Origin: an uncultured Bacillaceae bacterium
Lineage (GTDB): Bacteria > Bacillota > Bacilli > Bacillales > Bacillaceae_L
Assembly: GCA_947497585.1 (NCBI GenBank)
Contig: CANMHG010000002.1
Span: forward strand, 310,001 to 374,000
Reading direction: 5' to 3'
Length of the DNA: 64,000 bases
The notes under the pieces: generated by a model
Database searches by the model: none
Told to the model about the DNA's origin: nothing
The model's input: the letters and a program-made list of their open reading frames with translations, nothing else
Translations under genes and position numbers: made by a program
Part shown: one piece after another, positions 1-9,131 of the stretch
Position numbering within the stretch: position 1 is the first letter of the stretch
How the letters are laid out: every line of letters begins with the position of its first letter

Positions 1-1273
1 CAGAGCTTATTATAATATCATCTCCACGTCCTTCAAACCAAAAATAGCCATCTTCATCCTTTTTGGCCTTGTCACCTGTTAAATAATACTCACCACGGAA
101 CTGCTTTGAAGTTCTTTCTGGGTCTTTATAATAGTGTTTAAACAGGGCGGGTGTTTCTATATGAACAGCAATATCTCCAACCTCGCCAACCTTGCAAGGG
201 TTACCTTCTTCATCGATAATTTCTACACGATTTCCTGGAGTAGGTTTACCCATTGAACCAGGTTTAATTGCCATCCCTTTTAATACTCCGACAAGAAGCG
301 TATTTTCTGTTTGTCCGTACCCATCACGTACCTCAATATTAAAGATACGCTTAAATGTATCAATTACTTCTCTGTTCAAAGGCTCACCAGCTGAAACAGC
401 ACTATGAAGGGCTGGTAAAGAGTACTCATGAAGGTTTTCCACCTTCGCCATAATTCTATATTCTGTTGGAGTGCAGCAAAGAACATTTATAGAGTAGTCA
501 CTTAATAACTGTAGATACTTTTTAGGGTCAAATTTCCCATTATAAACAAAACCCGTTGCACCTGTACATAACGTAGAAACAAACGGACTCCATATCCATT
601 TTTGCCAACCAGGCCCTGCAGTCGCCCAAACAGTATCTTCTTCGCTACAGCTTAACCAGTTAGCCGCAGCTGTTTGTAAGTGAGCGAAGGCCCACCCATG
701 GGTATGAACAACACCTTTTGGGTTTCCTGTAGTTCCAGAAGTATATGACAAGAAGGCCATATCATCCCTTTTTGTATCTGCAGTTCGCAATGAGTAATCT
801 GCCTCTTCCATCAACTTGTTTAGAAACAACCAATCTTTTTCCTCTTTGCCTACTACAAATCGTAAAATACTATTTTTTTCATTAATATTTTCAAATTGTT
901 CAACGTATGGATAGTAACTTATTACACCTTTTACCTCACCATGTGTAATACGATACTGTAGATCCTTCTCTTTTAACATTTCTGAGCTAGGAATTACAAT
1001 TAATCCTGCTTTTAATGCGCCTAAGTAAACAATATAGGCTTCTATCAGCCGTGGGATAATGACAAGAACCTTGTCTCCTTTTTCTAAGCCTTGTGCCAAT
1101 AAAGCGTTTCCAACTTTATTTGCACTTCTTATTAATTCGACATATGTAATTTGACGCTTTTCTCCACTTTCATCTTCCCACTTAAGAGCAATCTTTTCAG
1201 GATTTTGAGTAAATTTTTCAACCTCATTTACTAAATTGTAACTTTCGGGTGCTATTAGATTTTCTCTCTTCAC
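1..1273 (-). CDS. ytcI: Acyl-CoA synthetase (AMP-forming), 3' end cut by window edge
   Basis: Activates a carboxylic acid to its acyl-CoA through an acyl-adenylate (ANL superfamily). The frame is open from a GTG at 1273 to the window edge, giving about 424 N-terminal residues. The AMP/phosphate loop SYTSGTTGNPKG is visible near residue 180, and downstream are the GYGQTE and YLTGDKA motifs. The C-terminal lysine domain lies outside the window. The GTG start is chosen because GAGGGGG sits 7 nt upstream. Position next to sspA matches B. subtilis ytcI, for which I recall a medium or branched short-chain acyl-CoA synthetase role. The exact substrate cannot be read from the sequence. It resembles AcsA at 18-20 kb but is a different subfamily. 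Confidence 0.9.
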   Translation of the reverse strand, partial: MKRENLIAPESYNLVNEVEKFTQNPEKIALKWEDESGEKRQITYVELIRSANKVGNALLAQGLEKGDKVLVIIPRLIEAYIVYLGALKAGLIVIPSSEMLKEKDLQYRITHGEVKGVISYYPYVEQFENINEKNSILRFVVGKEEKDWLFLNKLMEEADYSLRTADTKRDDMAFLSYTSGTTGNPKGVVHTHGWAFAHLQTAAANWLSCSEEDTVWATAGPGWQKWIWSPFVSTLCTGATGFVYNGKFDPKKYLQLLSDYSINVLCCTPTEYRIMAKVENLHEYSLPALHSAVSAGEPLNREVIDTFKRIFNIEVRDGYGQTENTLLVGVLKGMAIKPGSMGKPTPGNRVEIIDEEGNPCKVGEVGDIAVHIETPALFKHYYKDPERTSKQFRGEYYLTGDKAKKDEDGYFWFEGRGDDIIISS

Positions 1274-1309
1274 TTGATTTCCCCCTCGCTCTTTTTTAGT
1301 ACAATTCAA

Positions 1310-1338
1310 ATTATACTAAATTATCCAATAGTTTTGAA
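1310..1338 (-). promoter_or_regulatory. SigA-type promoter of the acyl-CoA synthetase
   Basis: On the minus strand TTCAAA, a 17-nt spacer and a perfect TATAAT lie about 40 nt upstream of the GTG start. The -10 is perfect and the -35 matches four of six positions. This is a sequence match only. Confidence 0.55.
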
Positions 1339-1376
1339 TAGTATTTTACTATAATTTACAAAATTGTTAGTAAAGC

Positions 1377-1405
1377 AAAAAGGACGAGCTATTAAGCTCG
1401 TCCTT
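1377..1405 (-). terminator. Rho-independent terminator of sspA
   Basis: An 11-bp stem (AAGGACGAGCT / AGCTCGTCCTT) with a 4-nt loop is followed on the minus strand by a T run. It lies just past the sspA stop codon. Confidence 0.9.
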
Positions 1406-1427
1406 GTAGCCATTTATATAATTTTAG

Positions 1428-1631
1428 TTACGCGCGAGTACCACTCATTTGAGATTGAGCTAAAGATACAAGACGTTTAGTGATTTCACCACCAACAGAA
1501 CCGTTAGCACGAGAAGTAGTATCTGCACCAAGATTTACTCCAAACTCTTGAGCGATCTCATATTTCATTTGGTCGATAGCTTGCTGAGCTCCAGCAACTA
1601 ATAATTGGTTTGAGCTATTGTTGTTTGCCAT
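1428..1631 (-). CDS. sspA: Alpha/beta-type small acid-soluble spore protein (SASP)
   Basis: DNA-binding protein of the spore core that coats and protects DNA during dormancy and is degraded at germination. It is 67 residues long, the usual family size. It carries the conserved EIAQEFGV segment, which contains the germination-protease (GPR) cleavage site, and the GGEITKRLV segment. The ATG has AGGAGGTG upstream. A SigG-like promoter at 1655-1684 supports forespore expression. Position next to thiI matches B. subtilis sspA, although the alpha/beta SASP paralogues are too similar to tell apart by sequence alone. Confidence 0.95.
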   Translation of the reverse strand: MANNNSSNQLLVAGAQQAIDQMKYEIAQEFGVNLGADTTSRANGSVGGEITKRLVSLAQSQMSGTRA

Positions 1632-1654
1632 GTGCTTTCACCTCCTTGTGAGTA

Positions 1655-1684
1655 TATATTGTGTAAAAACACACGGCATCATTC
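1655..1684 (-). promoter_or_regulatory. SigG-type (forespore) promoter of sspA
   Basis: Minus-strand GAATG (1684..1680), an 18-nt spacer and CAATATA (1661..1655). These fit the SigG pattern GHATR-N18-CATWMTA with one mismatch. It lies 24 nt upstream of the sspA start, as expected for a SASP gene. Confidence 0.7.
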
Positions 1685-1723
1685 ACAGAAAAAGTTGGTA
1701 ATTGTTCACAGAATATACATCTT

Positions 1724-2935
1724 CTAGAATAGATCGTTAAATTCAGTCTTAATAGGATCTTCTCCCGCTTTAAAATCAATGACCTCAGCTGACTCTATTG
1801 CTTTTTCAATTAATTGATCGAAATCAACAAAGCTTTCATAATGCTCAACCTTTTCTACTTTCGGCTTAGTTTTCGGTGCGCTCGGTGTAAAAATAGTACA
1901 ACAGTCTTCATACGGTAAAATGGATATATCATGTGTATTAATCTTTCGTGAAATTTCAATGATTTCCGTTTTATCCATTGAGACTAATGGGCGGATAATA
2001 GGTGTTGATGTTACCTGATTAATTGCGAACATGCTCTCAAGAGTTTGGCTCGCAACTTGTCCAAGGCTCTCTCCTGTAGCAATAGCTAGTCCATTGTTTC
2101 TATTTCTTATCTCATCAGTAATCTTTAGCATCATTCTTCTGGTTGAAATAAGAGTATAATTCTCTGGTACTTGTCCTTGTATTGTTTGCTGAATATCTGT
2201 AAACGGTACAATATATAGCCTAATATTCCCACCATATTGAGCCAGTTTTCTAGATAAGTCAATTACCTTTTGCTTTGAACGTTCATTTGTATAGGGAGGA
2301 CTAAAGAAATGAACTGCCTCTATATGTAATCCACGCTTCATTGCCAAGTAGCCAGCAACAGGGCTATCAATCCCTCCTGATAACATTAGCATTGCTTTTC
2401 CACTAGTACCTACAGGAAGACCTCCAGCACCATAAATATCTTTACAAGTGATATAAGTTGCTTCCTCACGTACTTCAACACGTACATTAATATCCGGATT
2501 TCTTACGTCTACCTTTAGATCTTCAGTGTTGGTCAGAACGTGACTTCCTATTGCATAATTTAATTCATTTGTGTCTAAAGGGAATTGTTTAAATACTCGT
2601 TTGACAGACACCTTAAATGTTTTGCCACGGTAACCAACATCCTCAATAGCTGCTAGAGCAGCCTGCTTAATTGAAGACAACTCACTTTCAATCTTCATAG
2701 CAATACTAAACGACTGTATCCCAAATACCATTTTTAGTAGCTCTGTAATATCTGCTATATTTTCTTCGCCATTAAGCTTTATATAAATCCGGTCTCTTGT
2801 CTTCTCAATCGTTAACTTAGGAAAATCAGCTAGTTTAAGCTTGATATTATAAGACAATTGGTCTATAAACTTCTTACGGTTTCTTCCTTTCGTGGAAATC
2901 TCTCCATAACGAATTAATATATGATCGTATTTCAT
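1724..2935 (-). CDS. thiI: tRNA 4-thiouridine sulfurtransferase ThiI
   Basis: Adenylates U8 of tRNA and replaces its oxygen with sulfur to make 4-thiouridine; also linked to thiamine thiazole synthesis. The order is an N-terminal ferredoxin-like region, a THUMP domain (about residues 60-165) and a PP-loop ATPase with SGGIDSP (about residues 186-192). At 403 residues it is the short form without the C-terminal rhodanese domain, as in other Bacillus. Five bases separate its start from the stop of nifZ, so the two form an operon in which NifZ is the dedicated sulfur donor (established for the B. subtilis pair). Confidence 0.95.
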   Translation of the reverse strand: MKYDHILIRYGEISTKGRNRKKFIDQLSYNIKLKLADFPKLTIEKTRDRIYIKLNGEENIADITELLKMVFGIQSFSIAMKIESELSSIKQAALAAIEDVGYRGKTFKVSVKRVFKQFPLDTNELNYAIGSHVLTNTEDLKVDVRNPDINVRVEVREEATYITCKDIYGAGGLPVGTSGKAMLMLSGGIDSPVAGYLAMKRGLHIEAVHFFSPPYTNERSKQKVIDLSRKLAQYGGNIRLYIVPFTDIQQTIQGQVPENYTLISTRRMMLKITDEIRNRNNGLAIATGESLGQVASQTLESMFAINQVTSTPIIRPLVSMDKTEIIEISRKINTHDISILPYEDCCTIFTPSAPKTKPKVEKVEHYESFVDFDQLIEKAIESAEVIDFKAGEDPIKTEFNDLF

Positions 2936-2940
2936 TTTAG

Positions 2941-4086
2941 CTACCTCATTATCTTTTCAAGTTTAGTTAGAGAATCTCTTATAGCCTTTATAACTATATC
3001 GACCTCTTCAACCCTATTAAAGTGGGTCAAGCTAATTCTAATTGAGCTATTAGCTGTTTTCTCATTTTTGCCCATAGCCAAAAGTGTTTTACTAGGAGCT
3101 TGTTTTTTAGAAGAACAGGCTGACGTAGTTGAGACATAGATCCCTTGTTCCTCTAACATATGAACAAACACTTCTGATTTTAAGCCATTTATTGAGAAAT
3201 TAATAATATGCGGTGCTGATCTCTCAGTAGGTGTATTTATCGTTATTAAAGGAACATCTTCAATGAGTTTATCTATAAACGCCCTCTTTATTATATTCAT
3301 ATTTGAAATTTTATTATCAATATCTTCAAACGTCATTCTTAATGCCTTAGATATTGCTACAGCTCCTGCAGTATTCTCTGTTCCTGATCGATAACTATTT
3401 TCCTGAGCACCACCTGAAATAAGTTGCGTTAACTCAACTCCAGACCGGATATAAACGATCCCTGTCCCCTTTATACCATGGAATTTATGTCCAGAAATAG
3501 TGCAGAGATCAATGTTGGCAGAGGAAAAATGTAAAGGCACCTTACCAACGCCTTGAACATGGTCTACATGAAACAATATTTTAGGGTAATCCTTAAGTAA
3601 CATCCCAATTTCTGTTATCGGTTGAATAGAACCCACTTCATTATTTACGTGCATGACTGATACTAGAATTGTTTCATTGCGAATTGCAGATTTAATATCC
3701 TCAGTATGTACTATACCGTTTTCATCTGGCTTAACGTAGGTTACTTCAAACCCTAATTGCTCAAGTTGTTTACAGGCCTCTTCTACAGAAGGGTGCTCAA
3801 CCTGAGATGTGATAATATGGTTACCACGTCTTTTATTAAACAAGGCTACTCCCTTTATAGCAAGATTGTTTCCTTCTGAGCCTCCAGAAGTAAATATGAT
3901 TTCAGAAGGCTTACATCCGAGAATATTTGCTACATTTTCCCTCGCTTGTGTTAATAATCTTTCAGCTGTACTACCTAACCGATGAATTGACGATGGGTTA
4001 CCAAAGTAATCCTTTGATACTTTTATAAATACGTCTAACACCTCATCATAAGGCAGGGTGGTTGCGCTGTTGTCTAAATAAATCAT
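2941..4086 (-). CDS. nifZ: Cysteine desulfurase NifZ (IscS-like)
   Basis: PLP-dependent enzyme that removes sulfur from cysteine to give alanine and an enzyme persulfide, here to feed ThiI. It has 381 residues. Visible: EHPS with His98 near the PLP ring, the PLP lysine Lys201 in SGHKFHG, and the persulfide cysteine Cys324 in SACSSKK. ATG with GTGAGG upstream. First gene of the nifZ-thiI operon and divergent from braB. Confidence 0.95.
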   Translation of the reverse strand: MIYLDNSATTLPYDEVLDVFIKVSKDYFGNPSSIHRLGSTAERLLTQARENVANILGCKPSEIIFTSGGSEGNNLAIKGVALFNKRRGNHIITSQVEHPSVEEACKQLEQLGFEVTYVKPDENGIVHTEDIKSAIRNETILVSVMHVNNEVGSIQPITEIGMLLKDYPKILFHVDHVQGVGKVPLHFSSANIDLCTISGHKFHGIKGTGIVYIRSGVELTQLISGGAQENSYRSGTENTAGAVAISKALRMTFEDIDNKISNMNIIKRAFIDKLIEDVPLITINTPTERSAPHIINFSINGLKSEVFVHMLEEQGIYVSTTSACSSKKQAPSKTLLAMGKNEKTANSSIRISLTHFNRVEEVDIVIKAIRDSLTKLEKIMR

Positions 4087-4298
4087 AATAAAGCCTCACT
4101 TCTTCTCGGGGTCGATTGTTGACTTCTGTCTTTATCATGCCTTCAATATTAACATAATCGTTTTTTGATGAAAACAAATGTAGTTACATTCATAAATCCT
4201 AATATTATGCAAATGTTAAAATAGTCTATCTATATTAGAACTGACAAAATTATACTAAAATTTAAACTTTTATAAATTTCGACATTATTCGATTTTGC

Positions 4299-4304
4299 TA
4301 TGAT
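4299..4304 (+). promoter_or_regulatory. Extended -10 promoter of braB
   Basis: TGC directly before TATGAT forms an extended -10 element 43 nt upstream of the braB ATG. No good -35 is visible at 17 nt. Start of transcription would be near 4311, inside the cre-like site at 4308-4322. Confidence 0.5.
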
Positions 4305-4307
4305 ATT

Positions 4308-4322
4308 ATGAAAACGTATTCA
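4308..4322 (+). promoter_or_regulatory. Candidate cre (CcpA operator) at the braB promoter
   Basis: The 15-mer ATGAAAACGTATTCA matches the degenerate cre consensus WTGNAANCGNWNNCW at every position. It overlaps the predicted transcription start of braB, a position that would give repression by CcpA. CcpA is encoded in this window. Binding is inferred. Confidence 0.5.
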
Positions 4323-4346
4323 CGTTTATGAAAACAGGGGGACACT

Positions 4347-5660
4347 ATGAAAGACATAGTACTGAAAAAACGAGAAATATTGACAATCGGTTTAATGCTT
4401 TTTGCCTTATTCTTTGGAGCAGGAAATATGATATTTCCACCTTTATTAGGTCAATTGGCAGGAACGAATGTGTGGATTGCCATCTTAGGATTTTTACTAA
4501 CAGGAGTTGGGTTGCCTCTTTTAGGTATAATTGCGATAGCCTATTCAGGTGGTAATCTTCAGTTAATTGCAAATAGGGTTAATCCATTATTCGGATTCAT
4601 TTTTACGCTAACACTTTATATGGCAATAGGTCCATTTTTCGGAATTCCTCGTACAGCTACAACTGCTTACGAAATTGGGGTTGTTCCTTTTCTTCCAGAT
4701 GAGCTAAATGGAAATTTAAGTTTAATGGTTTATACAATGATTTTCTTTCTAATAACCTACCTATTAGCTCTAAACCCGTCTAAGCTAGTGGACAGAATAG
4801 GAAAGTACTTAACACCAGCATTGCTAGTAGTTATTGCTTTCTTAGTTGGGAAAGCAATTCTTGCACCGATGGGTTCTCTGCAAACCCCCGCAGAAAGCTA
4901 CGCATACTCTCCCTTCTTTAAAGGGTTTATCGAGGGTTATCTTACAATGGATACCATTGCAGCGTTAGTCTTTGGTATTGTGATTATTCATTCGGTAAAA
5001 GAAAAAGGAGTCACCAATAGAGCAACATTATTGAAAACGTGTACAATTGCTGGTGTCATTGCAGCAAGTGGACTTGCTATCGTATATGTATCGCTGGCCT
5101 ATCTTGGGGCAACAAGTGTAGAGGCAATAGGATATGCAAAGAACGGGGGAATTATATTATCTTCATCTGCAAGTTACTTATTAGGTTCAGTTGGAACTAG
5201 TATACTCAGTATCGCAATTACTTTTGCTTGTTTAACCACAGCTGTAGGGTTAGTATCAGCATGTGCAAAATATTTAACAACACTTACAAACAAAATTTCA
5301 TACAAGTCATTTGTTGTACTTCTAACAATTTTTAGTTTGGGTGTAGCTAACGTTGGACTAACACAACTTATTGCATTTTCCGTGCCAATTTTGGTCATTA
5401 TCTATCCTTTAGCAATCGTACTTATCCTACTTTCTTTTGCTCACCCACTTATCGGAGAGAAAAGTATGATCTATTCCTTAGCACTCTTAGCCACAGGTCT
5501 TATTAGTATATTTGATGGTCTTAATAGTGCTGGAATTGAGTTTCCTTTACTACTACAATTTTTCAAAGAATTTTTACCTTTATATGAGCAAGGCATCGGT
5601 TGGGTTGTTCCTGCAATTATTGGAGCAACACTTGGGTATATACTCTCTATGAGAAAATAA
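4347..5660 (+). CDS. braB: Branched-chain amino acid cation symporter BraB (LIVCS family)
   Basis: Inner-membrane carrier that takes up Leu, Ile and Val with a cation. 437 residues, almost wholly hydrophobic with about 12 predicted membrane segments. It has the family's FGAGNMIFPP signature near residue 25. ATG preceded by AGGGGG. It is divergent from nifZ-thiI and converges on ezrA with a shared terminator. A cre-like box overlaps the predicted transcription start, which suggests carbon control. Confidence 0.9.
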   Translation: MKDIVLKKREILTIGLMLFALFFGAGNMIFPPLLGQLAGTNVWIAILGFLLTGVGLPLLGIIAIAYSGGNLQLIANRVNPLFGFIFTLTLYMAIGPFFGIPRTATTAYEIGVVPFLPDELNGNLSLMVYTMIFFLITYLLALNPSKLVDRIGKYLTPALLVVIAFLVGKAILAPMGSLQTPAESYAYSPFFKGFIEGYLTMDTIAALVFGIVIIHSVKEKGVTNRATLLKTCTIAGVIAASGLAIVYVSLAYLGATSVEAIGYAKNGGIILSSSASYLLGSVGTSILSIAITFACLTTAVGLVSACAKYLTTLTNKISYKSFVVLLTIFSLGVANVGLTQLIAFSVPILVIIYPLAIVLILLSFAHPLIGEKSMIYSLALLATGLISIFDGLNSAGIEFPLLLQFFKEFLPLYEQGIGWVVPAIIGATLGYILSMRK

Positions 5661-5668
5661 GTGTACAT

Positions 5669-5700
5669 TAAGGCCCTTATGAAAAATCATAAGGGCCTTA
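5669..5700. terminator. Bidirectional terminator between braB and ezrA
   Basis: Perfect 14-bp stem (TAAGGCCCTTATGA and its complement) with an AAAA loop, with T-rich sequence on either side. It serves both convergent genes. Confidence 0.9.
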
Positions 5701-5704
5701 TAAT

Positions 5705-7411
5705 TTAGATATGTTGTTTTAGTTCTCTTTCATCTATAATGCTTTGAATTCTTTTTAGTGCACCTGGCTCAATTTCTTCTATTGCACTAGCAGCCTGCTC
5801 TAAGGCAATTCCATATTCAAAGGTACGGAAAGACTTTTCTGCTTCTAGCAGTGCTTCAGAGATTGAACGATAGCTACTTCTATAGCGATTTCCATATTGA
5901 ATGACCTGTTCTACCAGGTAAACCTGTTCAATTAAATCCTCTGTCATAGTCGTTGTATTCTCTACAATATCTTGAGCGTCTTTTAGTATCTGATTAACTA
6001 CCTTCATATTAAGAGGCTTTTCTTCAAGCTTAACAACAACTGCTTCTAAGCTATCTTTAGCATCAATAAGAAGCTCTTTATATCCTTGGGGCAAACCCGG
6101 GACATTACTTTTTGCTAATAAACGTTTTGATTCTGTTAGTGCTTTTCTCATTTCACTCAACTGATCACGAGCATATAATTCATCTTTGCGTAATGTTTGT
6201 AAGGACTCACAATATTTAATATGCTGCTCTTTCACTGATTCAATTTGAGTATGAACATCTTCAAGTTCTTCTTGGATTAATGAATAGGCAATATGATCCT
6301 CATTTAATTTCGTTTGGATTAATAAGAATTGTTTTAAAAGCTGTTTTATCTGCTTTACAATTGCTTTATGTGTTTGTATCTCTTCCTCAGTCAACCTGTA
6401 ACTCTGTTGTACAAATTCAGTTTCATCTCCTGAAGATTTACTTTCCTCATGTAAAGAATGAAGCACTTGTTCTATTTTACTTACTTCCTGTTGTATATAA
6501 TGATTGGCAGTGACCTCTTTTTCTAACAGGTCATATAGACCTTCAATCGAATCTTTTATTTCGATACTCGCTTCTTTTGCTTCTTTAATCTCTAGTCTTT
6601 CAATACAGTTAAGATTTTCCACTACTTTATTCCTTAAAATCTCAACCTCATTTTCAACTTGCAGATGATCGAGCATAAAGCCATTATTTTGCATTTCTTT
6701 GTAGCCATCAATCATATCATCTAGCTGAGATGGAATATAAGATTGGTACTCGGTTAATAATTCTGGTATTTCTGAAATATATTCCTGCATTATCGAGAGA
6801 CTGTCTTTAATAAAAAGTACAATTTCTCTAGCTTCTAAGTAATTACCCTGAGTAGTTGCTTCCTCAAAGGATAAAAACTTTTCATTAGTTTCTTCTAATT
6901 TCCTTTCTAAAGCTACCTCTGCCTTTCCAAAGGAGAGATGATGAGCCAGCAAGGACTTTTTAACATTTCGATAAGTAGACTTTAACTCACCTATTTCCAC
7001 TCTATTTTTTTCTTCACTACCTATTAGGTCTTTAAGTTCCTCAAGAATTTTAGCGATGGTGTCTTCTGTTTGCTGTAAGGTAGTTTCAATTTTATGAAGA
7101 ACTGCTTTGGACTTACCAAAGCGATATTTGTCAGCTAATTCTTCGGCGTCAAATAAGTACTCTTCAATATTAGGCAAGTTTAACGTAACAACTTCATCCC
7201 ACTGTCTTCTCCATCTTTCAAAGAGCTCTTCTGTTTGACCTGTCATATTTAGTTCTTTTACTTTTGAGATCTCGTCCGTGACAGGACGATTCATTACATC
7301 TATCTTCCACGCTTCTAAACGATCAACTTCTTTATAAATTTTTTTCCTGAAATAAATTCCTAAAATTAAAATAAGTGCAACAACGATTATAATGCCGATT
7401 ATGATTTCCAT
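5705..7411 (-). CDS. ezrA: Septation ring regulator EzrA
   Basis: Membrane-anchored negative regulator of FtsZ ring assembly that keeps Z rings out of the poles and is also part of the divisome. One N-terminal transmembrane helix (about residues 3-22, rich in Ile and Val) is followed by a cytoplasmic, almost entirely coiled-coil body rich in Glu, Lys and Leu, as in the spectrin-like EzrA fold. 568 residues, close to the B. subtilis protein. ATG with a GGGGG stretch upstream. Its own promoter should be in the AT-rich 7412-7700 stretch. Confidence 0.95.
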   Translation of the reverse strand: MEIIIGIIIVVALILILGIYFRKKIYKEVDRLEAWKIDVMNRPVTDEISKVKELNMTGQTEELFERWRRQWDEVVTLNLPNIEEYLFDAEELADKYRFGKSKAVLHKIETTLQQTEDTIAKILEELKDLIGSEEKNRVEIGELKSTYRNVKKSLLAHHLSFGKAEVALERKLEETNEKFLSFEEATTQGNYLEAREIVLFIKDSLSIMQEYISEIPELLTEYQSYIPSQLDDMIDGYKEMQNNGFMLDHLQVENEVEILRNKVVENLNCIERLEIKEAKEASIEIKDSIEGLYDLLEKEVTANHYIQQEVSKIEQVLHSLHEESKSSGDETEFVQQSYRLTEEEIQTHKAIVKQIKQLLKQFLLIQTKLNEDHIAYSLIQEELEDVHTQIESVKEQHIKYCESLQTLRKDELYARDQLSEMRKALTESKRLLAKSNVPGLPQGYKELLIDAKDSLEAVVVKLEEKPLNMKVVNQILKDAQDIVENTTTMTEDLIEQVYLVEQVIQYGNRYRSSYRSISEALLEAEKSFRTFEYGIALEQAASAIEEIEPGALKRIQSIIDERELKQHI

Positions 7412-7703
7412 AACTAGCCCCCTTACTTTCTATTAAATCTAGTTTTATAAAAGATCATTAGTTAGAAGGCATGAACCCATATATATTTATTTTCAGTCGA
7501 TTTATCCTATTCGACAAATTCCGCCAATAACTCATCTAATTGATAACGATATTTATAGATACATACTAAATATTGGTGTATTTTCAATGTTTTTATGATA
7601 CCATGTAAACGACATTTTTTGACCAAAATTTTAAAATTTTTTACAGAAAATCATTAATTTTTCCTATAAAAGATTTAAATTAAAACATTTAATAGATTTC
7701 AGG
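7412..7703. other. AT-rich intergenic stretch upstream of ezrA
   Basis: About 290 bases without a gene. It should hold the ezrA promoter, but no convincing -35/-10 pair stands out among many AT-rich candidates. I see no repeat or RNA structure here apart from the refZ terminator that follows. Confidence 0.5.
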
Positions 7704-7752
7704 CAAAAAAATCCTTATCCACTGGTTAAAAACACTCCAGTGGATAAGGATT
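7704..7752 (-). terminator. Strong terminator of refZ
   Basis: Perfect 16-bp stem (AATCCTTATCCACTGG and complement) with an 11-nt loop, followed on the minus strand by seven T. It lies about 50 nt past the refZ stop. Confidence 0.9.
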
Positions 7753-7801
7753 GATAAAGTTATATACACTTACTGTCGATTTTAAATACAGGCACTAGAT
7801 A

Positions 7802-8455
7802 TTATATAGAAAGCGCGATTTGATTATTTGTTTTTACAGTTTTTTCAAAGGGCTCAGAGACAGAAGCATTAACCCAACGCTCAATTTCCTTATAATACTG
7901 CTCTGTAAAATATTCTTCATTAGGCATTACGTGAAGTACCTCTGCCAAGTACTGCGGATGGAGGTACGGCATACTTAGCATACCTTTTAACTGGATAATA
8001 ATATAAGGGATAGCCAGTTTCTTAAATTCCTTTTGTTTCATTCCAATCTCAAAGATTGTTTTTAAATAATATCTTTCCTTCGCCAGATAGGTAGTCATAA
8101 TTTCTCTAATTAATAGTGTATCTAGTGTTAACTCTCGTAAGACAAATCGAGTAAGGTGTCTATTGCTTTTTTGATAGACTAGTATATCTTTTACTACGAG
8201 TAGTAAGCACTCTTTCGCTGATCTTTTATCTAACTCATCAAACCTAGATTCGATCACTTTAAGGTATCCTTCAAAGAAATTCGATATCAAATACTCAAGC
8301 AAGCCATTTTTATTTTCGAAGTAATAGGATATGTTGGCTACATTAACGTTCGCCTTATTCGCTATTTCTCTAACCGAAGTGCCATCAAACCCCTTGGTAT
8401 TGAAATAATAAACTGCCGCATCAATTACCTTCTTCTTTGTTTCTGTTTTCAACAT
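7802..8455 (-). CDS. refZ: TetR-family FtsZ regulator RefZ
   Basis: DNA-binding protein of the TetR family. In B. subtilis RefZ (YttP) is switched on at sporulation, binds palindromic motifs on the chromosome arms near the origin and influences Z-ring placement and chromosome capture. 217 residues: N-terminal helix-turn-helix (about residues 20-50, with TSVREIANKANVNVANISYYF) and a C-terminal helical ligand/dimer domain. Between ezrA and ytsP as in B. subtilis, where hisJ is also present; hisJ is missing here. Assignment rests on family and position. Confidence 0.85.
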   Translation of the reverse strand: MLKTETKKKVIDAAVYYFNTKGFDGTSVREIANKANVNVANISYYFENKNGLLEYLISNFFEGYLKVIESRFDELDKRSAKECLLLVVKDILVYQKSNRHLTRFVLRELTLDTLLIREIMTTYLAKERYYLKTIFEIGMKQKEFKKLAIPYIIIQLKGMLSMPYLHPQYLAEVLHVMPNEEYFTEQYYKEIERWVNASVSEPFEKTVKTNNQIALSI

Positions 8456-8598
8456 AATCCCTCCATATCATTACTCCTATATAAATCTTTCTAGAATATA
8501 TATTCAACTCCTTTAACTTTCGCTCGACAAAGTTATGCGGAAATCTACTTTTTCTGCTATTATAAATGTAATTTCTTACAATAGAATGGAGGTTTATC

Positions 8599-9081
8599 AT
8601 GTTTAACGTCGAAATGTATAAAGGAACTAAGGAAGAAAATTATCAGTTTGTTATAAAACAATTAACTGCTTTAATTGAGGATGAAACAAATACAATTGCA
8701 AACCTAGCAAACGCATCAGCTCTTTTAAACCAGTTTCTTGAAAATATAAATTGGGTTGGTTTTTACATTACTGAAGGTGAACAACTTGTACTCGGACCGT
8801 TCCAAGGACTTCCTGCTTGTGTTCGAATCCCATTTGGAAAAGGTGTGTGTGGGACCTCTGCCCAAAACAAAGAAACTTTAAGAGTAGCTGATGTCCATTT
8901 ATTCCCTGGCCACATTGCTTGTGACGCCGCTTCTGCATCAGAAATCGTTGTGCCCATGATCAAGAACAACAAGGTACTAGGTGTACTAGACATTGATAGC
9001 CCAATAAAAGATCGATTTGATGAAATCGACCAAGAATACTTAGAGAAATTTGTGGAAGTATTAGTAAACTATATACAATAG
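8599..9081 (+). CDS. ytsP: Free methionine (R)-sulfoxide reductase, GAF domain (YtsP)
   Basis: Reduces free methionine-R-sulfoxide to methionine. A single GAF domain of 160 residues with the three conserved cysteines of this family: Cys74 and Cys84 (CVRIPFGKGVC) and Cys108 (HIACDA). ATG with ATGGAGG upstream. It converges on a methionine gamma-lyase, so two genes acting on free methionine are neighbours. The reductase assignment is established for GAF proteins with this cysteine set. Confidence 0.9.
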   Translation: MFNVEMYKGTKEENYQFVIKQLTALIEDETNTIANLANASALLNQFLENINWVGFYITEGEQLVLGPFQGLPACVRIPFGKGVCGTSAQNKETLRVADVHLFPGHIACDAASASEIVVPMIKNNKVLGVLDIDSPIKDRFDEIDQEYLEKFVEVLVNYIQ

Positions 9082-9094
9082 TGTGTAAAAAATT

Positions 9095-9129
9095 AAGAAC
9101 CTTTCCATGACTGGAAAGGTTCTTTTTGT
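9095..9129. terminator. Bidirectional terminator between ytsP and megL
   Basis: 13-bp perfect stem (AAGAACCTTTCCA and complement) with a TGAC loop. A T run follows on the plus strand, and a weaker one on the minus strand. Confidence 0.9.
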
Positions 9130-9131
9130 TT

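Noticed and set aside
7412-7700. CRISPR array or phage remnants in the AT-rich spacers
   Set aside because: No regularly spaced direct repeats, no cas-like genes, no integrase or transposase anywhere in the window.
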